From an uncultured Eubacteriales bacterium (GTDB taxonomy: Bacteria; Bacillota; Clostridia; Oscillospirales; Butyricicoccaceae), in contig CAKUPI010000027.1 in assembly GCA_934675045.1 (NCBI GenBank), forward strand, positions 1 to 12,939: 12,939 nucleotides of DNA, written 5' to 3'. Numbering within the stretch: the stretch's first letter is position 1; every line of letters begins with the position of its first letter. The notes below the pieces were generated by a model. The model made no database searches, had not been told where the DNA came from, and saw only the letters and a list, made by a program, of their open reading frames with translations. A program made the position numbers and the translations under genes. Below, piece by piece: positions 1-5,489 of the stretch.

Positions 1-109
1 ATTCCGGGCGGATATCCTGCTAAAATAAATACGGGTTTTCGCCTTTCGGCCGGCCGCCGGAGGGCAGAAAGCCCGACGCACCCGCGCAGAATGAAGGAGG
101 AACTCTGTC

Positions 110-1711
110 ATGTATCAACTGCTCATCAAAAACGCTGTTGTCGTCGACGGCACCGGCAGGCCGGCTTTTTCCGCCGACGTCGCCAGCGAAAACGGCAAGC
201 TCAAGGTACTGCCCGCCGGCTGCGGCTGCGAGGCGGGGACCATTATCGACGCCAAAGGCCTGTATCTCTGCCCGGGCTTTATCGATCCGCACTCGCACGG
301 CGACGTGCCGCTGGGGAAAAAGTTTAACTCCGTTTCGAAAATTTCACAGGGCATCACCACCCATGTCACCGGCCAGTGCGGCTTTTCCATGTTCCCGGTC
401 AACCCCGAAAACATGAAGCTGATGCAGGAAGGCATGTCGATTTTTACCGATACCTTTCCGGAAGAGATGTCCACCTTCACCAGCTTTGAAAATTACCTGA
501 ACTATGCGCGCACCCTCAAGCTGCCGGAAAACGTCAAGTTCAACGTCGGGCACGTTTCGCTGCGCATTGCCGCCATGGGCTTTGAAAACCGCAAACCGAC
601 GCCGCAGGAAATGGAAAAAATGAAGGACATGCTGCGCGAGGCCATGGAGCACGGCGCCATCGGCCTGTCGAGCGGCCTGATTTATATTCCGAGCGTCTAC
701 GCCGGCGCCGACGAGTTCGCCGAGCTGGGCAAGATCATCGCCGAGTATGACGGCATTTACACCACCCACATGCGCAACGAGGGCGACGAGATTTTCAAGT
801 CGATCGACGAGGCCATCGAGGTGGGACGCCGCAGCGGCTGCCGCGTACACATTTCGCACCTGAAGGTCTGCGGCAAAAAGAACTGGGGCCTGTCGGGGCA
901 GGTGCTGGAGCGGATCAAAAAGGCGCAGGACGAGGGCATCCGCGTTTCGGCCGACCAGTATCCGTACACCGCGTCCATGACGCATCTCAACGTCTGCATT
1001 CCGCCCAAGTACTTCACCCGCGGCATTCCCGGCATGGTGGAAACCCTGAAGGACCCCGCCATGCGCGAGCAGATCAGGAAAGAGATGATGGACCCCGCCA
1101 CCGGCTTTGAAAACCAGTACCTCAACTGCGGCGGCTTTGACGGCATTTTTGTCTCGCGCTGCGCCGCGACGCCGGAATACGAGGGCATGACCATCGGCGA
1201 CGCCGCCCGCCGGCACGATATGGACCCCTTTGACCTGTTCTTTGACCTGCTGATCCGCAACAACGGCGTGGCCTCGGCCATCTACTTCTGCATGAGCGAG
1301 GAGGATGTTTTCAACATCATCAAGTGCGGCAGCGTCATTCCCGGCACCGACGGTATTGTCAAGTCGGAAAAGGAGCGGGCGCATCCGCGCGCCTACGGCA
1401 CCATGCCCCGCGCCATTCGCTATTTCGTCAAGGAAAACCACCTGCTGCCGCTGGAAGAGATGATTCACAAAATGACCGGTCTGGCCGCCCGGATGGTCAT
1501 GATCGACGGCAAGGGCGTCATCGCCGACGGCATGGACGCCGATTTGGTGCTTTTCGATTATGACACCGTGCGCGATACGGCGGATTTTCTGGAATCCAAC
1601 AAGCTTGCCGAGGGCATCGAGTACGTCATCGTCGGCGGCGAGGTCGTGTACCGCGACAAGCAGCTGACGGGCGCCGCGCCGGGCAAGATCATCCTGCACC
1701 GCAAGGGCTGA
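110..1711 (+). CDS. D-aminoacylase (N-acyl-D-amino-acid deacylase), amidohydrolase superfamily
   Basis: This 533-residue protein should hydrolyse N-acyl-D-amino acids to the free D-amino acid and a carboxylate in the cytoplasm; no signal peptide is visible. It shows the family's features in order: an N-terminal beta-sandwich strand, the metal-site PGFIDPHSHGD segment (His61, His63), QGITTHVTGQCG with Cys90, TTHMRNEGDE with His220, HISHLK with His250, a PGTDG segment with Asp414, and a C-terminal GMDADLVLFDYDTV strand that rebuilds the sandwich domain. In the characterised enzyme from Alcaligenes, a Cys and His220/His250 bind zinc and an Asp is catalytic; the equivalents are all present here. 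The ATG at 110 follows AAGGAGG (94-100) by 9 bases. The gene appears monocistronic, ending in a terminator at 1726-1757. Family assignment is secure; the preferred acyl group and side chain cannot be read from sequence. Confidence 0.92.
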   Translation: MYQLLIKNAVVVDGTGRPAFSADVASENGKLKVLPAGCGCEAGTIIDAKGLYLCPGFIDPHSHGDVPLGKKFNSVSKISQGITTHVTGQCGFSMFPVNPENMKLMQEGMSIFTDTFPEEMSTFTSFENYLNYARTLKLPENVKFNVGHVSLRIAAMGFENRKPTPQEMEKMKDMLREAMEHGAIGLSSGLIYIPSVYAGADEFAELGKIIAEYDGIYTTHMRNEGDEIFKSIDEAIEVGRRSGCRVHISHLKVCGKKNWGLSGQVLERIKKAQDEGIRVSADQYPYTASMTHLNVCIPPKYFTRGIPGMVETLKDPAMREQIRKEMMDPATGFENQYLNCGGFDGIFVSRCAATPEYEGMTIGDAARRHDMDPFDLFFDLLIRNNGVASAIYFCMSEEDVFNIIKCGSVIPGTDGIVKSEKERAHPRAYGTMPRAIRYFVKENHLLPLEEMIHKMTGLAARMVMIDGKGVIADGMDADLVLFDYDTVRDTADFLESNKLAEGIEYVIVGGEVVYRDKQLTGAAPGKIILHRKG

Positions 1712-1725
1712 GTCTGACACCATGC

Positions 1726-1757
1726 AAAAGCGAACGGTTGCGCGCCGTTCGCTTTTT
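1726..1757 (+). terminator. Rho-independent terminator of the D-aminoacylase gene
   Basis: A perfect 12-bp inverted repeat (1726-1737 with 1745-1756; AAAAGCGAACGG against CCGTTCGCTTTT) encloses a 7-base loop and runs directly into a T tract (1753-1757). It lies 14 bases after the stop codon. Its loop also carries the probable -35 box of the following ybaK promoter. Confidence 0.85.
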
Positions 1758-1767
1758 GCTGTATAAT
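1738..1767 (+). promoter_or_regulatory. Probable sigma-A promoter of ybaK
   Basis: TTGCGC (1738-1743) is followed after 18 bases by a perfect TATAAT (1762-1767), which puts the transcript start near 1774, only about 14 bases before the ybaK ATG. The -10 is ideal; the -35 matches only the TTG of TTGACA. The -35 lies in the loop of the preceding terminator, so the two signals share DNA. Confidence 0.6.
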
Positions 1768-1787
1768 AGCGCAAAGAGGTGAAGGCC

Positions 1788-2258
1788 ATGGACAAAACCA
1801 ATGTCATGCGCGTGCTTGAGCGGGCAAAGGTCCCCTGCAAGGCGCATTTTTACGATATCTCCGACGGGAAAATCGACGGGGTCAGCGTGGCGCAGAAGGT
1901 GGGGCTGGACCCCGATACGGTGTTTAAAACGCTGGTGACGCGGGCGCACGGCGGCGCGGTGCTCGTCTTTGTCATTCCCGTGCGCGGGGAGCTGGATTTG
2001 AAAAAGGCGGCCAGGGCGGCCGGCGTCAAGTCGGTGGAAATGCTCAGGCAAAGCGAGCTTTTGGGCGTCACCGGCTATGTGCACGGCGGCTGCTCGCCGG
2101 TGGGCATGAAAAAGCGCTTTCCCACCTTTGTCGATTCGAGCGCGCTGGGGCTGGAGAGCATGGCGGTCAGCGCCGGGAAAATAGGGGCGCAGGCCGAGCT
2201 GGCCCCCGCCGATCTGCTGCGCGTGACCGGCGCGCAGACCGCCGATTTGACCGTTTGA
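1788..2258 (+). CDS. ybaK: Cys-tRNA(Pro)/Cys-tRNA deacylase, YbaK family
   Basis: This 156-residue trans-editing enzyme is expected to clear cysteine mischarged onto tRNA(Pro) by prolyl-tRNA synthetase, acting in the cytoplasm as a free-standing editing domain. Family marks are TVFKTLV with the conserved lysine (Lys47), VIPVRGELDLKKAA, and GYVHGGCSPVGMKKRFPTF, which is the hallmark GG-SP-G-KKR-PT loop. Length matches the family. I chose the ATG at 1788 because a GAGGTGA Shine-Dalgarno (1776-1782) sits 5 bases upstream; the in-frame GTG at 1779 lies inside that element. The gene has its own promoter and converges on spoIIID, with only 12 bases between the two stop codons. ProX/INS relatives share the fold, but the motifs fit YbaK best. 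Confidence 0.93.
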   Translation: MDKTNVMRVLERAKVPCKAHFYDISDGKIDGVSVAQKVGLDPDTVFKTLVTRAHGGAVLVFVIPVRGELDLKKAARAAGVKSVEMLRQSELLGVTGYVHGGCSPVGMKKRFPTFVDSSALGLESMAVSAGKIGAQAELAPADLLRVTGAQTADLTV

Positions 2259-2270
2259 CGCACGGGCGTG

Positions 2271-2525
2271 TCAGCAGTGCCGGTGTTCGTACTTGGCCTT
2301 GGTGGCGGCGCCGCCGCGCAGATGGCGTTCGCTTTTGTTCTGGGCGAGCACGCGCTGCGTCCGCTCATACAGCGGGCGGTTGACATGGTAAAGCCGTTCG
2401 GTGACGTCTTTGTGTACCGTGCTTTTCGACACCCCGAACCGCTTCGCGGCCTGACGCACGGTGGCGCCGGTCTCGGTGATATAGGCGGCGATGTCGACAC
2501 ACCGCGCGTAAGCATCGCTTTTCAA
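2271..2525 (-). CDS. spoIIID: Stage III sporulation transcriptional regulator SpoIIID
   Basis: This 84-residue DNA-binding protein acts in the mother cell after engulfment begins, activating and repressing sigma-E genes and helping to turn on sigK. Residues about 22-45 form the helix-turn-helix, including FGVSKSTVHKD, which is essentially identical to the Bacillus subtilis protein. The C-terminal RHLRGGAATKAKY basic tail, which also contacts DNA in SpoIIID, is conserved; after it the protein ends a few residues earlier than the 93-residue B. subtilis form. There is no ATG: the start is the TTG at 2525-2523, supported by GGGGAGGGG (2540-2532) 6 bases upstream and by a sigma-E-like promoter just before it. 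It is divergent from the omega-amidase gene and convergent with ybaK. The reading frame stays open far upstream to about 3791, but only this part resembles a protein. Confidence 0.95.
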   Translation of the reverse strand: MKSDAYARCVDIAAYITETGATVRQAAKRFGVSKSTVHKDVTERLYHVNRPLYERTQRVLAQNKSERHLRGGAATKAKYEHRHC

Positions 2526-2554
2526 GCGGAACCCCTCCCCGACCTGTTCTGATA

Positions 2555-2582
2555 ATCTATATGGCGCCGGCGGGCGGGATAT
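2555..2582 (-). promoter_or_regulatory. Sigma-E-like promoter of spoIIID
   Basis: Read on the minus strand, ATA (2582-2580) is followed after exactly 16 bases by CATATAGA (2563-2556). The Bacillus sigma-E pattern is ATA-N16-CATACANT, so the -35 core and 5 of 7 defined -10 bases match at the canonical spacing. The start of transcription would lie near 2548, leaving about 22 bases that just hold the Shine-Dalgarno before the TTG start. spoIIID belongs to the sigma-E regulon in B. subtilis, which supports the call. Confidence 0.6.
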
Positions 2583-2636
2583 GCCGGGCGCGTCGGGGGG
2601 GTACCCTTTCCGACGGGCCGAAAAGGAGTGAAAACC

Positions 2637-3443
2637 GTGAAAATCGCACTGATACAGATGCCGGTGGGCATGGACAAGCAGGAAAACCTGCGCGAGGCCG
2701 CAAGGCTGGTCGAACGCGCCGCCGGGCAGGGCGCGCGCATTGCCGCGCTGCCCGAAATGTTCTTTTGCCCGTATGCCAACCGGTATTTTCCGCAATACGC
2801 CGAGGAGCGCGGCGGCGAAAGCTATCGGATGATGGCCGAAACGGCCCGGAAAAACGGCGTGACGCTGATCGCCGGGTCCATGCCGGAGCGCGAGGGGGAG
2901 CGGCTTTACAACACCGGCTTTGTGTTTGACCCGCAGGGCCGCTGCATCGCCCGGCACCGAAAGGTGCATCTCTTTGACATCGACGTGCAGGGCGGCCAGC
3001 GCTTCCGCGAGTCCGAGGTCTTTACCCCCGGCGAAGAGGTCACCCTGTTTGAGGCCGACGGGCACGTTTTCGGGCTGTGCATCTGCTTTGACATCCGCTT
3101 TCCCGAGCTGTTTCGCTGTATGGCGCTCAGGGGAGCCGAGGCCGTTTTTGTGCCGGCCGCCTTTAACATGACGACCGGGCCGATGCACTGGGAGCTTTCC
3201 TTCCGAATGCGCGCGGTGGACAATCAGCTGTTTACCTTCGGCATCGCGCCCGCGCGCGACGAGAAGGGCTGCTATGTTTCCTACGGGCACTCCATCGCCT
3301 GCTCCCCCTGGGGCGCGGTGCTGGCACAGGCGGACAGCCGGCCGGCGCTGCTGCTCGTCGATGTGGACCTGGCGGAAAACCGGCGGGTGCGGGAGCAGCT
3401 TCCGCTTCTCTCCGCGCGGCGGACGGACGTTTACGAAAAATAA
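2637..3443 (+). CDS. Carbon-nitrogen hydrolase, omega-amidase (NIT2)-like
   Basis: This 268-residue cytoplasmic nitrilase-superfamily enzyme closely resembles omega-amidase, which converts 2-oxoglutaramate or 2-oxosuccinamate to the dicarboxylate plus ammonia. The catalytic triad is visible: Glu40 (ALPEMF), Lys109 (HRKVHLFDID) and Cys150 (LCICFDIRFPE). The segments AFNMTTGPMHWEL, RMRAVDNQLF and APARDEKG...YGHS are the diagnostic stretch shared with eukaryotic NIT2. I prefer the GTG at 2637, because AAAGGAG (2621-2627) is about 9 bases upstream; an in-frame GTG at 2628 touches that element with no spacer. It stands alone between the divergent spoIIID and a terminator at 3498. The substrate is inferred from sequence similarity; another short omega-amide is possible. 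Confidence 0.88.
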   Translation: MKIALIQMPVGMDKQENLREAARLVERAAGQGARIAALPEMFFCPYANRYFPQYAEERGGESYRMMAETARKNGVTLIAGSMPEREGERLYNTGFVFDPQGRCIARHRKVHLFDIDVQGGQRFRESEVFTPGEEVTLFEADGHVFGLCICFDIRFPELFRCMALRGAEAVFVPAAFNMTTGPMHWELSFRMRAVDNQLFTFGIAPARDEKGCYVSYGHSIACSPWGAVLAQADSRPALLLVDVDLAENRRVREQLPLLSARRTDVYEK

Positions 3444-3497
3444 AACGCCGGGCAAAGACATTCCGGCGGGTATGGCCGGAAAACCGGCACCCATCGC

Positions 3498-3527
3498 AAA
3501 AAAGACGCCCTCCCGGCGTCTTTTTTT
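3498..3527 (+). terminator. Rho-independent terminator after the omega-amidase gene, possibly bidirectional
   Basis: GACGCC (3504-3509) pairs with GGCGTC (3515-3520) around the loop CTCCC and is followed by seven T (3521-3527). It is preceded by six A (3498-3503), so it could also stop transcription arriving on the minus strand. It lies 54 bases past the stop codon. Confidence 0.8.
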
Positions 3528-3605
3528 CTGCCCGCAGACGGCCCGATGGGGGCTTTGTAGAACGGAAAAGGCCCCCGCTTTCGGGCGGCGCGCGGACGGG
3601 CGCGC

Positions 3606-3641
3606 AAACAAAAACGGCACAGCCGGTGAGGGCCATGCCGT
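3606..3641 (-). terminator. Rho-independent terminator of the ylbJ / cysteine-rich protein operon
   Basis: On the minus strand ACGGCA (3641-3636) pairs with TGCCGT (3619-3614). The inner bases extend this to an 11-bp stem with two G-U pairs, followed by a short T run (3614-3610). It starts 20 bases past the stop codon of the small cysteine-rich gene and faces the + strand terminator at 3498-3527. Confidence 0.65.
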
Positions 3642-3661
3642 GACGGTGCGTGCGCCGACGC

Positions 3662-3910
3662 TTACAGCTGAAAGGCTTCGGGAGAGGGCAGCGCCCGGGG
3701 CGGGGCGGGCAGAGACGGCCTGCGCCGCATGGGGTCGTAGCAGAAATGCCGACAATGGTAGTCGAAGGAGACGGGCCCCTTCCGCATACACAGCATTTCA
3801 TCGCCGCGAAAATCGCGGGCATACTGGCACAAAGCGCATACCCGGCGGTTGTTTTTATCGTAAAGCACGGTCAGCGCCTCCTCGCCGTTTTTTCTTAGGG
3901 TAACAAACAT
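3662..3910 (-). CDS. Small cysteine-rich protein of unknown function, coupled to ylbJ
   Basis: This 82-residue protein has cysteines at 25, 28, 41, 53 and 57 (CxxC, then single cysteines 13 and 12 residues further on, then one more after 4), a pattern that suggests a zinc or metal site. The stretch from CALCQYARDF through MLCMRKGPVS to CRHFCYDPMRR resembles, from memory, a family of small uncharacterised clostridial proteins ending in a YDPL-R-P motif. I know of no assigned function. The C-terminus is proline-rich and probably disordered; there is no signal peptide or membrane segment. Its ATG overlaps the ylbJ stop as TAATG (3912-3908), so translation is probably coupled and the gene is likely co-expressed with ylbJ in the mother cell during sporulation. 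That role is inferred from context only. Confidence 0.8.
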   Translation of the reverse strand: MFVTLRKNGEEALTVLYDKNNRRVCALCQYARDFRGDEMLCMRKGPVSFDYHCRHFCYDPMRRRPSLPAPPRALPSPEAFQL

Positions 3911-5094
3911 TATATCTCTTTTTTCTTCTTTTTACAACAGGATATTGTATGAAAAAGCCAAGCGAGGAGGGCGAGCGACAGCCAGCAGACGAGCGAGCCG
4001 GCGAGCGACGTCCAAAAAGGGTGGGAAAGCGCCGGAAAAGAGAGGGCCGGAGCGGGGGCGGCCAGCGCGCACAGGGCGGGCGCGTCCAAGGGCAGCAGCT
4101 GCGTGCCGAGACGGGTGAAAAGGGCGGCCAGACAGCCGTGCAGCGCCTTTCCGGCGAGATAGGGCAGGGGAGAAAGCGCGCTTTCGCCGATGAGGCTGAG
4201 CACCTGACAATGCACGGAAAGCCCGGCCCAGCCCAGAAGAAAGGCGGCTGCCGTCAGCTTGGCGCTGAGGCTGACGGGCAGCTCCAGCAGCCCCCGGACG
4301 CCGCCGGTGACCTCCAAAAGCCCGGCCAGAAGGCTTTCGGCAAAGGGGGCGTCCAGCCCGAAGGGGGACAAAAGGGCGCCGAGGCCGCGGGCCAGTGCGG
4401 GCAGGATGCCGAGCAGCGTCAGCAGCCGGACGGCGACGGCGAAAAAAATGACAAAGGCGCAGATGTTGAGCACGGCGGCGAAGGACGAGGTCACCGACTC
4501 GGCAAAGGCGCGGCCGAGCGGCGCGCGGGCGGGCATGGCGCGCCCGGCGGCAGGGCGGGCCGGTTCGGCGCGCACCCCCCAAAAGCGGGAAAGAAGGCCC
4601 ACGGCGACGGCGGCCAGCACATGCGAAAGGTAGAGCAGCAGGCCGGCGGACATGCCGCCGAACAGGGAGGCGCCGACGGTGCCCAGAATAAAGGCGGGGC
4701 CGGAATTGTTGCAAAAGGCGAGGAGGCGTTCGGCCTCGCGCCTGCTGCACAGGCCCTCGCCGTACAGCGAGAGGGCGGTTTTCGCGCCGACGGGGTACCC
4801 GCCCACCAGGCCGAGCACAAAGGCGGGGGCGCACGCGCCGGGCACACCGAACAGGCGCTGCATGGGCCTTTCAAGGGCGCGGCCGGCAAAGGCGGCCAGC
4901 CCGGTGCGCACGCAGAGGGCGGACAGGGTGAAAAAGGGGAAGAGCGAGGGGAGGAGCACCTGCGCGCAGAGCACCGCCCCGTCGGCGGCCGCCTGCGACG
5001 TCTCGCGGGGGAAAAGCAGGAGGCCGGCGGCAAACATGCCGATGCCGAGGGAAATCTGCGTCTCAATCAGACGTTTGCGCAATATACTGTTCAT
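3910..5094 (-). CDS. ylbJ: Sporulation integral membrane protein YlbJ
   Basis: This 394-residue polytopic membrane protein of the nucleoside-recognition (Gate) family is made in the mother cell under sigma-E in B. subtilis and needed for proper spore formation; its transported molecule is unknown. Hydrophobic helices span much of the protein, starting at about 14-28. The diagnostic segments are GLVGGYPVGAK (95-105) and FCNNSGPAFILG (128-138); a second Gate-like half follows after a linker rich in Arg, Ala and Pro around 165-190. I chose the ATG at 5094, which has CGGAGA upstream with about 8 bases spacing; an in-frame ATG at 5112 has no ribosome site. It is divergent from yqfC, shares an 82-base gap with it, and is followed by the coupled cysteine-rich gene. 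The C-terminal end is strongly lysine-rich. Confidence 0.93.
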   Translation of the reverse strand: MNSILRKRLIETQISLGIGMFAAGLLLFPRETSQAAADGAVLCAQVLLPSLFPFFTLSALCVRTGLAAFAGRALERPMQRLFGVPGACAPAFVLGLVGGYPVGAKTALSLYGEGLCSRREAERLLAFCNNSGPAFILGTVGASLFGGMSAGLLLYLSHVLAAVAVGLLSRFWGVRAEPARPAAGRAMPARAPLGRAFAESVTSSFAAVLNICAFVIFFAVAVRLLTLLGILPALARGLGALLSPFGLDAPFAESLLAGLLEVTGGVRGLLELPVSLSAKLTAAAFLLGWAGLSVHCQVLSLIGESALSPLPYLAGKALHGCLAALFTRLGTQLLPLDAPALCALAAPAPALSFPALSHPFWTSLAGSLVCWLSLALLAWLFHTISCCKKKKKEI

Positions 5095-5132
5095 GGCGGG
5101 TCTCCGTTTCATCAGATTGGAGGTCTGCGAAG

Positions 5133-5159
5133 AATATATGCAAGCCGAGCGAAAGACAT
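5133..5159 (-). promoter_or_regulatory. Sigma-E-like promoter of ylbJ
   Basis: On the minus strand CATATATT (5140-5133) matches 6 of 7 defined bases of the sigma-E -10 (CATACANT). Exactly 16 bases upstream lies ATG (5159-5157), where the -35 core should be ATA. Transcription would start near 5126, about 30 bases before the preferred ATG at 5094. An equally clear sigma-E site reading towards yqfC was not found in the same gap. Confidence 0.5.
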
Positions 5160-5176
5160 GCGGAGGGGAAGATAGG

Positions 5177-5479
5177 GTGAAGGCAAAGCGGGAAAAGGAG
5201 AAAAAGCCGTCCTGGGGCCAAAGGCTGCGGCAGGCCGTTTCGGAGATGGATGTGCCCGTCTACGCCATGTTCGACGTGCCGTGCATCGAGCTGGTGGGCG
5301 ACGGCAGGCTGCTCATCGAGCGCCACCACGGCATTTTGGAATACAGCGGCGAATGTATCCGCGTCGCCGCCCGGGACATGTCGCTGCGCATTACCGGCGT
5401 CAACCTGCAGCTGCAAGCCATGACGCAAAGCGAAATCGCGGTGACCGGACGCATTGCGTCGATCGAGATGCAGCGATAG
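5177..5479 (+). CDS. yqfC: Sporulation protein YqfC
   Basis: This 100-residue protein belongs to the YqfC family, small mother-cell proteins of the sigma-E regulon always found next to yqfD; their molecular role is unknown. The core from DVPVYAMFDVPCIELVGDGR through IERHHGILEYS to RITGVNLQL follows the family pattern (a conserved IE-H-GI-EYS segment and a repeated beta-strand YabP-like fold). The N-terminus is very basic (KAKREKEKK), without a signal peptide. The GTG at 5177 is the only start with a good ribosome site: GGAGGGG at 5162-5168, 8 bases away. yqfD follows after 10 bases, so the two are co-transcribed. Confidence 0.88.
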   Translation: MKAKREKEKKPSWGQRLRQAVSEMDVPVYAMFDVPCIELVGDGRLLIERHHGILEYSGECIRVAARDMSLRITGVNLQLQAMTQSEIAVTGRIASIEMQR

Positions 5480-5489
5480 GGGGGAGCCG

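Noticed and set aside
344..1840. Long open frame on the minus strand opposite the D-aminoacylase gene
   Set aside because: Its translation is low-complexity and rich in His, Ala, Val and Gly, has no family motifs, and lies fully antisense to a well-supported gene in GC-rich DNA where such frames stay open by chance.
2545..2570. A + strand promoter for the omega-amidase gene around GATAAT (2551-2556)
   Set aside because: No -35 box lies at a suitable distance, and the AT-rich stretch is better explained as the spoIIID sigma-E -10 on the other strand.
110..3443. A nitrogen-salvage island formed by D-aminoacylase, ybaK and the omega-amidase
   Set aside because: Each gene has its own signals, and spoIIID on the opposite strand interrupts them; nothing in the sequence ties the two hydrolases into one pathway.
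2526..3791. Upstream extension of the spoIIID frame
   Set aside because: The frame stays open, but the extra residues are antisense to the omega-amidase gene, look like no protein, and the TTG at 2525 has an ideal ribosome site and promoter.
3949..5175. Long + strand open frame opposite ylbJ
   Set aside because: It encodes a Gly/Gln/Lys/Ala-rich low-complexity product without motifs, while the minus strand has a clear membrane protein with YlbJ signatures and coupled neighbours.
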